DNA of 14,915 bases from an uncultured Campylobacter sp. (GCA_937965895.1 CALCKS010000031.1:1-14915); one strand, 5' to 3'; shown: positions 1 to 7,948, numbered from the stretch's first letter. The notes: generated by a model from the sequence alone, not told the origin. Made by a program: numbers and translations.

Positions 1-133
1 AAATTTACCTTAACCAGTAACTAAAACATCAAGAATGTGATTGTAATCCTTTTATGCTTAAATAAATATTAAAAAGTGCCAGAGTAATTAATTTTATTTT
101 TTAAGCTACAAATTCTATGGAATAGTTATTGCT

Positions 134-139
134 TATAAT
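134..139 (+). promoter_or_regulatory. Putative -10 element of the first S-layer-like gene
   Basis: A perfect TATAAT lies in a very AT-rich upstream region, with a TG two bases before it. No clear -35 box is visible, which is normal for Campylobacter sigma-70 promoters. If it is used, the 5' leader is about 110 nt and contains the two small palindromes at 185-199 and 218-234. Other AT-rich hexamers nearer the gene, around 178-186, could serve instead, so the assignment is tentative. Confidence 0.45.
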
Positions 140-184
140 TCTGCGGTAAATGCTCGTTGTATTTTATGATTTTTTAGCCTATAT

Positions 185-199
185 ATCGTAATATACGAT
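185..199. repeat. Short perfect inverted repeat upstream of the S-layer-like gene
   Basis: ATCGTA-ATA-TACGAT has 6-bp arms around a 3-nt spacer. It lies 19 nt before a second palindrome of the same form. It could be an operator half of a paired binding site, or a small hairpin in the mRNA leader. The sequence does not decide between these. Confidence 0.55.
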
Positions 200-217
200 G
201 TTTGTTATTTACTATCA

Positions 218-234
218 TTAGTACGTAGTACTAA
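218..234. repeat. Second short perfect inverted repeat, just before the ribosome site
   Basis: TTAGTAC-GTA-GTACTAA has 7-bp arms around a 3-nt spacer and ends 12 nt before the AAGGAG at 246-251. Together with the palindrome at 185-199 it gives two dyads about 34 nt apart centre to centre, roughly three helical turns. Dimeric regulators often bind sites so spaced. A leader hairpin affecting mRNA stability or translation is the alternative. Confidence 0.55.
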
Positions 235-256
235 AATTCACTTCTAAGGAGCCAAT

Positions 257-2962
257 ATGGCAGTAACGCAAGCACAAGTCGCCCAGCTTTATGTGGCATT
301 GTTCAACAGAGCGCCGGAGGGAGCCGGATTAAACGCGTGGGTAAGCGCCGGAGCCGCTAAAACCCAAGCGCAAATAGCCGACGATATGCTCAAGGCGCCG
401 GCCGTACAGTCGTACTTTAACGGCAGTATAGATACCGATAAAGGCTATATCGAAAATATCTATAAAAACATCCTCGGTAAGGACTACTCGCAAGATCCGG
501 CAGGCATAGATGCGTGGGTAAGGCATCTACAAGCCGGCCATACCAGAGGCGAGACGCTAGCGAAGCTTTTTGAAGTAGCGGCATCGGCGGAGGCAAAGGC
601 GGCCGATCCTAGGGCTGCTAAAATTTTCGAAAACAAGTCCGCAGTCGCGGCCTATATGGCGGAAAAAATAGGCGATATCGGCAAAGACGGCAGCGGAAAT
701 TTCGACTATGCGCCGTTTCAGGAGATCATCAGGACGACCAACGAGTCAAATTTAGAAGCGCAAAAAGCCAAAATAGACGAGCTAGCCAGCAAAGGCGTCG
801 AAAAGAGCCTAACCGACGGCCTGGACAACATAGCAGGCACCGCGGGCAACGACGTATTTAACGGCGTTTACTACGCAGGCAACGGCACGCAAAAGTCTAC
901 TTTGTCGCCGCTTGATAAAATCGACGGCGGCGCGGGCAAGGATACGCTAAATTTGACCGTGTTTAAAAACGACGCTCCGCAAAATTTGACTACGACCGAG
1001 CTCCAAAATATCTTTAAAGGCGTAAGCAACGTCGAAAATCTAAATTTGATCTCGGAGACCCAGTTTGACGCCGCCGGAGTCAAATTTAACTTCGGGCTGG
1101 AAAATTTAAACATCTCTACCATAGGCGACGTGAGCGTATCCGAGACCGACGCGACGGACAAAGTCTCCGTAAACACCACCGGCAAAGTTTCGCTAAACGC
1201 TAAAAATGCGCAAAGCATCGATATCTCGGCAAAATCGGACGTGACCTTGATCGCGCAGGACGCTAAAACCGTAAACGTAAACAGCGAAGGCAAGGCAAAT
1301 ATCGCCGCGACCGCCGCGCAGACGTTAAATTTAAAAGCTAACGGCGAAACCGAAGTCGCAACGAGCGCAAAGACCGTAAATATCGATCTAAAAAGCAAAA
1401 CCAACGCTCTTAAAAACTTCACGACCCAAGCCACCGATTTAACGCTTGCAAATTTAAAGATAAACGATACGTCCGGAAATAACGTACTCATCGCATACGG
1501 CGCCAAAAAGATCAGCGTGACGGACGTCGATTTTGGCGCCAACTCCATCCGAACCGACGAACGGGACGTGGATTTTACGATGTCTTACGCGGACGAAGGC
1601 CTAGCTAAACTATCTTCAAGTGCGGCCGATAAAGTAAAAACGTTAAATTTACACGCTAAAGCGGGTAAAAAAGGCCAGCTAGACCTGGGCAATATCACGT
1701 CGCTAACCAAGGTTGCGGTAGACGGCGGCATGAGAGAATTTGCTATGGACTTGTCGGCTCAAACAAATCTTACGAATTTTGACTCTAGCGCTTACGAGGG
1801 TAATTTCTCAAACCTAAAACTCAAAAACGTCCAAAACGCTACCGCAAAATTAGGCGGCGGGGACGATTTCGTAGAGATAGATAGCGCGGCAAATACCCAT
1901 AGTATCGACGGCGGCGCGGGCGAAGACACCGTGGTCGTAACCTCCGCCGTAGCTACCGCGACGACAAATGAGCTTTCTCTTTTAAATTTTGAAAATTTAA
2001 AGATAACCGACGCCTTAAGTGGGGCCGTAGATATGACTAAATGGGCAAATTTGAGCTCCGTAACGCTAGCCGGCGGAGCGGGAGCGGGAGCAAAGATAGA
2101 TAATCTAGCGAATAACTCTACGATAGTCGTCGAAAACGTCGCGATCGCAAACGATATAGCCGTAAATATCAAAGACGCGGCGAGCGGCGCAGACGATACG
2201 CTAATCTTAAAGATAAACCCTAAAGCAAATACGGCGGGACTGGACAACACCGGAAATTTCGTCATAGACGGCATAGAAAACGTCCGCATAGTCTCAAACG
2301 CCGATACGGCAAAAACCGCCGCAGCCAAAAACATAATAAACCTAAACGCTAGCGACGCGACTAAATGCGCGCTATCGGGCGTCTACGTGAGCGGCGACGG
2401 CAATACCGAGCTAAAACTAGGTGCGAATATCGTAAAAATAAAAGGCGTTGACGCAAGCTCGCTAACAGGCAAATTTACGTTTGACGCGGGAAATCACGTC
2501 GAAAGGAGTGGCGTCGTAAAAGGCGGTAGCGGTGATGATACGCTAAGCTTCGGCTCGGTAGCGGGTCTTAAAATAACGGGCGGAGCGGGCAACGACGTCT
2601 TTAAGGTCGGCAAGCTAGGAGCGGAGGCGAATTCGCCTTTTGGCACGGATAAGCTAAGCTCTATCACCGACTTTAGCAAAGGTGACAAACTATACACCGG
2701 AGGCGCCGCCGCGGAGTCAAATTCTATCGCCAAGTACGACTCGGACGCATCGCTAGACTTCGCCAACAACTTACGCGAAGCCGAAAAGGCGGCCGCTCAG
2801 CACGCGTCAAAGAGCGCGTATTTCACCTATCAGTCAAACACCTACATCGTTACGTCCGACGGCGTGCAAGGCGTAGGGCAGGACGACTACGTGACCAAGC
2901 TAGCCGGCACGGTAGATCTAAGCGGCGCGAGAGTAGATAGCGATCACAATATAGTCTTATAG
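257..2962 (+). CDS. RTX/DUF4214 surface-layer-like protein, paralogue 1
   Basis: Predicted 901-aa acidic secreted surface protein, probably a surface-layer subunit or paralogue. Residues 1 to about 180 match the DUF4214 type (AGLNAWVSAG and GIDAWVRHLQAG as two related halves). Residues about 278-382 form repeated rungs of about 18 residues that look like a beta-solenoid. Glycine-Asp nonapeptides of the RTX calcium-binding type occur near residues 224, 756 and 775. There is no N-terminal signal peptide, and the C-terminal 100 residues are conserved with the next gene, as expected for type I secretion; no secretion genes are in the window. The start follows AAGGAG (246-251). There is one cysteine, Cys704, which the paralogue lacks. 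Codons are rich in GCG, GCC and GAC, unlike the paralogue, suggesting lower expression or different ancestry. Family assignment is firm; the S-layer role is inferred. Confidence 0.82.
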   Translation: MAVTQAQVAQLYVALFNRAPEGAGLNAWVSAGAAKTQAQIADDMLKAPAVQSYFNGSIDTDKGYIENIYKNILGKDYSQDPAGIDAWVRHLQAGHTRGETLAKLFEVAASAEAKAADPRAAKIFENKSAVAAYMAEKIGDIGKDGSGNFDYAPFQEIIRTTNESNLEAQKAKIDELASKGVEKSLTDGLDNIAGTAGNDVFNGVYYAGNGTQKSTLSPLDKIDGGAGKDTLNLTVFKNDAPQNLTTTELQNIFKGVSNVENLNLISETQFDAAGVKFNFGLENLNISTIGDVSVSETDATDKVSVNTTGKVSLNAKNAQSIDISAKSDVTLIAQDAKTVNVNSEGKANIAATAAQTLNLKANGETEVATSAKTVNIDLKSKTNALKNFTTQATDLTLANLKINDTSGNNVLIAYGAKKISVTDVDFGANSIRTDERDVDFTMSYADEGLAKLSSSAADKVKTLNLHAKAGKKGQLDLGNITSLTKVAVDGGMREFAMDLSAQTNLTNFDSSAYEGNFSNLKLKNVQNATAKLGGGDDFVEIDSAANTHSIDGGAGEDTVVVTSAVATATTNELSLLNFENLKITDALSGAVDMTKWANLSSVTLAGGAGAGAKIDNLANNSTIVVENVAIANDIAVNIKDAASGADDTLILKINPKANTAGLDNTGNFVIDGIENVRIVSNADTAKTAAAKNIINLNASDATKCALSGVYVSGDGNTELKLGANIVKIKGVDASSLTGKFTFDAGNHVERSGVVKGGSGDDTLSFGSVAGLKITGGAGNDVFKVGKLGAEANSPFGTDKLSSITDFSKGDKLYTGGAAAESNSIAKYDSDASLDFANNLREAEKAAAQHASKSAYFTYQSNTYIVTSDGVQGVGQDDYVTKLAGTVDLSGARVDSDHNIVL

Positions 2963-2992
2963 TTTCGCCTAAATTCATTTTTATCCTTCACA

Positions 2993-3042
2993 GCGGCAGG
3001 CCGATACAGTGCGGTTCTGCCGCCCAGATTTTCATTTTTTTT
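2993..3042 (+). terminator. Rho-independent terminator between the two S-layer-like genes
   Basis: GCGGCAG (2993-2999) pairs with CTGCCGC (3017-3023), and an inner CCG/CGG pair extends the stem. A T-rich run follows at 3029-3041. It sits about 30 nt after the stop codon, so the two paralogues are probably transcribed separately. Confidence 0.75.
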
Positions 3043-3054
3043 ATCTACGATTTA

Positions 3055-3082
3055 TCGACAATCAGGAATTTAATGCTATAAT
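3055..3082 (+). promoter_or_regulatory. Strong sigma-70-type promoter of the second S-layer-like gene
   Basis: TCGACA (3055-3060, five of six consensus bases), a 16-nt spacer, and TGCTATAAT (3074-3082) as an extended -10. The leader would be about 40 nt and carries AAAGGAGG at 3116-3123, an almost full anti-Shine-Dalgarno match. Both signals are stronger than those in front of the upstream paralogue, which predicts that this gene supplies most of the protein. Confidence 0.75.
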
Positions 3083-3129
3083 CGCCACGGAATTAAACAA
3101 AATCCCAATTTACCCAAAGGAGGCCTTTT

Positions 3130-5763
3130 ATGGCAGTAACAAAAGCACAAGTAGCCCAACTTTATGTGGCATTATTTAACAGAGCACCCGAAGGCGCGGG
3201 TTTAAACGCGTGGGTTTCGGCAGGCGTTTTTAGAGATCAAGCCCAAACGGCAGACGCTATGCTAAAAAGCCCAGCTATCGCAGCATATTTTAACGGCAGA
3301 ATAGATACAAACAGAGGATATGTAGAAAATATCTATAAAAATATCCTAGGCAAAGACTACTCTCAAGATCCAGACGGCATAAATGCCTGGGTACGCCACC
3401 TAGAGCTAGGACACACAAGAGGCGAGACTCTAGTTACTCTTTTCCAAGTAGCAAGATCGCCTGAGGCTATCGCGGCAGACCCTACGGCAGCGGCGGTATT
3501 TGCAAACAAAACCGCTATCGCGGCATATATGGCTGAAAAGATAACCGACATAGAAAGCGACGGATCGGGCAACTTTAACTATGCTCCGTTCCAGCAGATT
3601 ATCGAAACCACAAACAGCACCAACCTAGAGGAGCAAAAAGCTAAAATAGACCAGCTAGCAGACGCTGCAAAACCGGGAAGCAAAATTTTCACTACCGGAG
3701 TCGATACGCTTAAGGGCACCGAAGGAGACGATACTTTTAGCGCTGTTTACTACTCTGGTGACGGCGATAAGACTTCTACTTTGTCCTCTCTAGACACTCT
3801 AGACGGCTTAGGCGGTAAAGATACGCTAAAAGTAACCGTACTAAAAAACGGCTCAAATTCGGAGCTTGATCTAGACAATATCGATAATGCCATGAGAGGC
3901 GTAACCAACATAGAAAATTTAGAGATAAGATCAGAGGTAACAATAAAGGCTCCAACAGCACCGGCCTTGATGAGTAAACTAAACAAAGGTCTTGATAATC
4001 TAAGCATTACATCCCCTGGGGACATAAAGCTAGAAACCGATACCAAAGAAAAAGTAACTATAGATACGAATAAAATCGCCACTCTAACTGCGGATAAAGC
4101 AAAAGAGATATCCGTAAAAGGCGGAGATGATAGCGCTATATCTGCAAAAGAGGCTACAAAAGCTAGCATAAATCTAGGTACCAACACAAAAGTCCTAACC
4201 GTAGCAGCCCCAGACGGACTAAGCAAAGTCGAGGATCTAAGCCTAGCAAACCTAAAACTAGCGGCAGCGCTCACCGCGGCTAAACTAGTTAAAATCAACG
4301 TAAAAGACGTCGACTTTACCAGCTCCCAAATCGCAACCAACGAAGAAAAAGTGGATCTAACCACAAACTACACGGAAAAAGGCACGGCCAAGCTACAAGC
4401 AGACAATGCCACTCAGCTAACCATCCACGCTAACGGCGAAAAAGAGTCTACTATCGAGTTTGTTTCTCCTCACAATAAGTTAGAAAAAGTAACCTTTGAC
4501 GGAAACGCAAAAGATCTAACAATCAATCTGCAACAAGAAACTGTGCTCAAAGACGTAAACGCAGCATCCTTTACCGGAAATTTCGCTGAACTAAAGGTCA
4601 AAAACATCGCCGGCTCGCAAGTGCTTTTAGGCTCAGGAAACGACGTAGTAGACATAGATGATACAGCTGCCGAACAAACGATCAACGGCGGAGCGGGAAC
4701 GGATCTAATATCTATATCTACAACAATTGCAGGCGCTGGAGCGGATAAGGTAACGCTTAAAAATTTCGAAGGTATAAGAATTAATAATGCTGTTGCAAAT
4801 GATATAGATATGTCAAAATGGGAAGGCTTTAATAATATCACCCTAGCCCAAGGCGCAAGTGCAGTCAAAAGTCTTACAAATGTCTTAAACAACTCTACTA
4901 TAACGGTAGAAAAAAATGATTTATCAAACGACCTTAAAGTAGAGATTAAAGACGCAGATACCGGCACTGCCGATAAGTTAAATTTGGTACTAGATCCAAA
5001 AGACATCACAAATGGAAAGGTAAAAGGTCAATTCCAAGTAGACAATATAGAAAACATCGATATAGTGTCAAAATTGGACGAAAAAAAGATAGCTACAGCT
5101 GAAAATACCGTAAATCTAAAAGCTGGCGCCGACAAAGGCACTCTAGCTAACATAGTAGTAAAAGGCGATGCAAACTCAACAATACTAACTCTAGACGCCA
5201 ATTTCAAAAAGGTAAAAACCGTAGATGCAAGCACTCTTAAAGGAAAATTTACATTTGACGCTAGCGGTCACCTTGATGAAAAATCAGTAATCAAAAGCGG
5301 AGCAGGCGACGATACGATAACCTTCGGCAGCAAATCAAGCGTAACCGTAACGGGCGGAGCGGGAGACGATACGTTTGTATTAGGAACCGTAGGCGACAGC
5401 GCAGCATTCCCTGCATCAAAAACGGCTACCATTAAAGATTTCTCTAAAGGCGACAAACTCAAAATAGGCGCAAATTTAGGAGGAACCATTGATCAAAATA
5501 TCGCAAGATACGATTCAACAAAATCGCTAGACTTTGCAAACAACCTATCTAGAGCCCTAGACGTCGCAAAGGCTGCAAGCAACGAACTAGCTTACTTTAC
5601 CTACACCGATCCTGATAGCAATGCGACAGACACCTATCTAGTAAGATCAGACGCTACCGCTGGCATAAGCGCTAACGACTATGTAGTAAAACTAAACGGC
5701 ATAGTAGACCTAGCCAATGCTACGCTTGCCGATGCGGGTACAAACCTACAGCTAACCCTCTAA
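3130..5763 (+). CDS. RTX/DUF4214 surface-layer-like protein, paralogue 2 (probably the main one)
   Basis: 877-aa paralogue of the preceding gene, similar over its whole length. The DUF4214-like first 180 residues are closest (same MAVT-AQVAQLYVALFNRAPEGAGLNAWVSAG opening), the middle is most divergent, and the C-terminal region with GAGDDT and GGAGDDT RTX nonapeptides is again close. It has no cysteine, which is common in S-layer proteins, and no signal peptide, so type I secretion is expected. Near residues 283-355 it has about four 18-residue rungs against about six in the first paralogue, which accounts for its shorter length. Codons favour GCA, GCT and CTA, closer to the flagellin downstream. 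Combined with its strong promoter and ribosome site, this suggests very high expression. A terminator follows directly. The S-layer role is inferred from family and abundance signals. Confidence 0.83.
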   Translation: MAVTKAQVAQLYVALFNRAPEGAGLNAWVSAGVFRDQAQTADAMLKSPAIAAYFNGRIDTNRGYVENIYKNILGKDYSQDPDGINAWVRHLELGHTRGETLVTLFQVARSPEAIAADPTAAAVFANKTAIAAYMAEKITDIESDGSGNFNYAPFQQIIETTNSTNLEEQKAKIDQLADAAKPGSKIFTTGVDTLKGTEGDDTFSAVYYSGDGDKTSTLSSLDTLDGLGGKDTLKVTVLKNGSNSELDLDNIDNAMRGVTNIENLEIRSEVTIKAPTAPALMSKLNKGLDNLSITSPGDIKLETDTKEKVTIDTNKIATLTADKAKEISVKGGDDSAISAKEATKASINLGTNTKVLTVAAPDGLSKVEDLSLANLKLAAALTAAKLVKINVKDVDFTSSQIATNEEKVDLTTNYTEKGTAKLQADNATQLTIHANGEKESTIEFVSPHNKLEKVTFDGNAKDLTINLQQETVLKDVNAASFTGNFAELKVKNIAGSQVLLGSGNDVVDIDDTAAEQTINGGAGTDLISISTTIAGAGADKVTLKNFEGIRINNAVANDIDMSKWEGFNNITLAQGASAVKSLTNVLNNSTITVEKNDLSNDLKVEIKDADTGTADKLNLVLDPKDITNGKVKGQFQVDNIENIDIVSKLDEKKIATAENTVNLKAGADKGTLANIVVKGDANSTILTLDANFKKVKTVDASTLKGKFTFDASGHLDEKSVIKSGAGDDTITFGSKSSVTVTGGAGDDTFVLGTVGDSAAFPASKTATIKDFSKGDKLKIGANLGGTIDQNIARYDSTKSLDFANNLSRALDVAKAASNELAYFTYTDPDSNATDTYLVRSDATAGISANDYVVKLNGIVDLANATLADAGTNLQLTL

Positions 5764-5770
5764 TCTCCGC

Positions 5771-5798
5771 GATAAACCCCGACCTTTCGGGGTTTATC
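5771..5798 (+). terminator. Rho-independent terminator of the second S-layer-like gene
   Basis: A perfect 12-bp stem, GATAAACCCCGA with TCGGGGTTTATC, closes a CCTT loop 7 nt after the stop codon. The following tract (CTCTTTAAACTTT) is only partly T-rich. The stem strength makes termination or 3'-end protection of an abundant mRNA likely. Confidence 0.85.
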
Positions 5799-6028
5799 CT
5801 CTTTAAACTTTCAAATTTCTCCCTCTTTCAAATTTTGCCGAACGACTCAAATTTAACGACGGACCAAATTTGCGCTCAAATTTAATCTGCCGCACGTAAA
5901 TTTGCTCGCAAAATCTAAATTTCGCCGCATCAAATTTAAAATAATCAAATTTGCACCGGCCGTAAAGCCCTAAAATTCGTCCTTCTCAATCAAATTTGAA
6001 AAAATCAAAAAAATTTTACCTCTACCCC
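5799..6028. other. AT-rich spacer packed with AAATTT words
   Basis: No gene is visible in this 230-nt stretch between the S-layer-like gene terminator and the flagellin promoter. It holds about ten AAATTT words, most as TCAAATTT. AAATTT is self-complementary, so many weak alternative pairings are possible, but no single stable hairpin stands out. Confidence 0.6.
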
Positions 6029-6056
6029 TAAAGTTTTTTTGATTTCGTCCGATATA
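6029..6056 (+). promoter_or_regulatory. Sigma-28 (FliA) promoter of flagellin
   Basis: TAAAGTTT (6029-6036), an 11-nt spacer, and TCCGATAT (6048-6055) match the sigma-28 pattern TAAAGTTT-N11-GCCGATAA, with the CGATAT form typical of Campylobacter flagellins. This places the gene in the late class of the flagellar cascade, expressed once FlgM has been exported. Confidence 0.9.
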
Positions 6057-6103
6057 GTTTTTGAACGACAAGAAGTCGTAATTAAACTTTAAAAGGATTT
6101 ACA

Positions 6104-7606
6104 ATGAGTTTTCGTATTAACACGAACATCAACGCTCTAAACACACACGCAAACGCAGTCGGTAACAACCGCAACCTTTCTCTTTCTTTGGGTAAACTTA
6201 GCTCAGGTTTGAGAATCCAAACTGCAGCAGATGACGCTTCTGGTCTTGCTATCGCTGATAGTCTTCGCTCTCAAGCTAGCGCGCTTGGTCAAGCTATCGC
6301 AAACGGTAACGACGCTATCGGTATCATCCAAGTAGCGGATAAGGCTATGGACGAGCAGCTAAAAATCCTTGATACTATCAAAGTAAAAGCTACTCAATCA
6401 GCTCAAGACGGTCAAACAAGCGATTCTCGTCAAGCGCTACAAGCCGACATCGTTCGCCTAATGGAAGAGCTAGACAACATCGGTAACTCTACGTCTTTCA
6501 ACGGTCAGCAGTTACTAAACGGAACATTCTCTAACAAAGAGTTCCAAATCGGCGCTTACTCAAACCAAACAGTTAAAGCATCTATCGGCGCTACTACGTC
6601 AGATAAGATCGGTCTAACAAGATTTGAGAGCTCTAAGCTATTGACATTTGCAGGCGTAGTCAGCCTTACTTTCCTAAACGTAGACGGCGTAAATAACGTA
6701 AAAGTAGCTGCGGCTACAATCTCAACCGGTCTAGGTAAAGGCGTAGGCGCTCTAGCTGAAAATATCAACAAGCTATCCGATAAAACCGGCGTTAGAGCTA
6801 CCTTTGATACTACATGGGTATCTAGTAAAGCTATCAGCGGCGGTCAGATCCTAAGCCTTGTCATCAACGGCGTAAAAATCGGCGACCTAGAGGTAAAAGA
6901 AGGCGATAAAAACGGCGCTTTGGTAAATGCTATCAACAAAGTTAAAGACCAAACAGGCGTAGAAGCATCTGTAAACACGGAAGGTAGAATGGTACTAACT
7001 AGCCGCGACGGTAGAGCTATAAAAATCTCAGGCGACAAAGTAAGTGCCGGCCTAGGCGGCAAAAGAGGAACATCTATGTTCGTAGGACGCCTAAACCTAG
7101 TTCGCCTAGACGGTCGCGATATCAAAGTATCAAGCGGTAATGCAGCAGGAGCTTTCTCTGTGGCGTTTAGTAAAGACGGTAACGGCGAAGGCGGCAACCA
7201 GCAGTCAGTGGCTCTAAGAGATATCAAGGGGCAACTAGATCCGGATCTAGCCGCTGCTATGGGCTTCCAAAGAATGAGCAAAGCTGCTATGACATCAGCT
7301 CAATCAGCAGGCGTTATGACTCTACGCGGCGCGATGGCTGTTATGGATATCGCTGAGTCAGCTCAGAAAACTCTTGATCAGATCCGCTCAGACCTAGGTT
7401 CTGTTCAAAATCAGCTTGTTGCAACTGTAAACAACATCACAGTTACTCAAGTAAACGTAAAATCAGCTGAATCTCAAATCAGAGACGTTGATTTCGCTGC
7501 CGAGTCAGCAAACTTCTCTAAGTTTAACATCCTTGCTCAGTCAGGAAGTTATGCTATGAGCCAAGCTAACTCTGTTCAGCAAAATGTCTTGAGACTACTC
7601 CAGTAG
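6104..7606 (+). CDS. flaA: Flagellin, major filament subunit
   Basis: 500-aa flagellin that polymerises into the flagellar filament after export by the flagellar type III apparatus. The N-terminal D0/D1 part (about residues 1-175, MSFRINTNINALNTHANAVGNN, LSSGLRIQTAADDASGLAIADSLR) and the C-terminal D1/D0 part (about 400-500, ending SQANSVQQNVLRLLQ) are strongly conserved. The middle is variable and shorter than in C. jejuni FlaA, which is around 570 aa. The D1 stretch LKILDTIKVKATQ (about 87-99) is of the epsilonproteobacterial kind known to escape TLR5 recognition. The start follows AAAAGGA (6091-6097) under a sigma-28 promoter. Unlike the flaA-flaB pair of C. jejuni, only one flagellin is present here, so the A/B label is by similarity; a second copy could lie elsewhere. 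Confidence 0.95.
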   Translation: MSFRINTNINALNTHANAVGNNRNLSLSLGKLSSGLRIQTAADDASGLAIADSLRSQASALGQAIANGNDAIGIIQVADKAMDEQLKILDTIKVKATQSAQDGQTSDSRQALQADIVRLMEELDNIGNSTSFNGQQLLNGTFSNKEFQIGAYSNQTVKASIGATTSDKIGLTRFESSKLLTFAGVVSLTFLNVDGVNNVKVAAATISTGLGKGVGALAENINKLSDKTGVRATFDTTWVSSKAISGGQILSLVINGVKIGDLEVKEGDKNGALVNAINKVKDQTGVEASVNTEGRMVLTSRDGRAIKISGDKVSAGLGGKRGTSMFVGRLNLVRLDGRDIKVSSGNAAGAFSVAFSKDGNGEGGNQQSVALRDIKGQLDPDLAAAMGFQRMSKAAMTSAQSAGVMTLRGAMAVMDIAESAQKTLDQIRSDLGSVQNQLVATVNNITVTQVNVKSAESQIRDVDFAAESANFSKFNILAQSGSYAMSQANSVQQNVLRLLQ

Positions 7607-7618
7607 TCGAAAGCATTT

Positions 7619-7647
7619 CTACGCGAAGCGGGGGTAACCCCGCGTAG
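7619..7647 (+). terminator. GC-rich hairpin right after flagellin
   Basis: CTACG (7619-7623) pairs with CGTAG (7643-7647), and CGGGG (7629-7633) pairs with CCCCG (7638-7642) around GTAA, with a small internal bulge. No T-tract follows, so it may protect the mRNA 3' end rather than terminate by itself. Confidence 0.55.
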
Positions 7648-7708
7648 CTGGAAAAACGTAAATTTTTCAGCGTTTAGCGGGATTTATGCCGCGTAGCTGG
7701 AAAAACGT
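7640..7708 (+). repeat. Duplicated 20-mer in the flagellin 3' region
   Basis: The same 20 nt, beginning CCGCGTAGCTGG and ending AAAAACGT, occur at 7640-7659 and 7689-7708, 49 nt apart. Each copy lies on the 3' side of a hairpin: the first after CGGGG/CCCCG, the second after GCGG/CCGC (7677-7680 with 7689-7692). Part of the first copy also pairs with TTTTTCAGC at 7663-7671. The function is unknown; a processed 3'-UTR RNA is one possibility. Confidence 0.75.
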
Positions 7709-7724
7709 CTTAAGACTAACACTT

Positions 7725-7750
7725 TAAGGCCGCTTCGGCGGTCTTAGATT
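7725..7750 (+). terminator. Terminator-like hairpin with a UUCG loop
   Basis: An 8-bp stem (7726-7733 with 7738-7745, one G-T pair) closes on a C(TTCG)G tetraloop, an unusually stable cap, and an outer T-A pair extends it. It ends the flagellin 3' region. The downstream tract AGATTTC is a weak T-run. Confidence 0.65.
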
Positions 7751-7803
7751 TCAAAAACCCAAACACCAATAGTTAAGACATCTCCAAAAATAATGGTTAA
7801 TGT

Positions 7804-7823
7804 AGGCGCCAAATTTAGCGCCT
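7804..7823. other. Small hairpin in the spacer before topA
   Basis: AGGCGC (7804-7809) pairs with GCGCCT (7818-7823) around an AT-rich 8-nt loop. It lies 20 nt before a stronger hairpin at 7844-7870. Its role is unclear. Confidence 0.4.
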
Positions 7824-7843
7824 GCTCTTTAGAAGTGAATTTT

Positions 7844-7872
7844 AAAGTCGAGTTTTACCCGCTCGACTTTTT
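7844..7872. terminator. Terminator-like hairpin before topA
   Basis: AAAGTCGAG (7844-7852) pairs perfectly with CTCGACTTT (7862-7870), and the T-run continues to 7872. It is about 75 nt upstream of the topA promoter and would insulate topA from flagellin read-through. Confidence 0.65.
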
Positions 7873-7948
7873 GCTCCAAATTTTATCCCACTTTTCCAAG
7901 TCAAATTTAAATTCAAACGATAAATTAATGCCATTAGTTTAAATTTTT

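Noticed and set aside
871..1548. Long open frames on the minus strand inside both S-layer-like genes and flagellin
   Set aside because: They are rich in Ser, Phe, Leu and Ala as expected for the reverse complement of Ala/Asp/Lys-rich coding sequence, show no domains or ribosome sites, and lie wholly inside convincing genes.
257..3700. sapA-like recombination cassette for antigenic switching of the S-layer genes
   Set aside because: The shared N-terminal region is diverged at synonymous sites and upstream sequences are unrelated, so there is no long identical stretch for recombination; no invertase is in the window.
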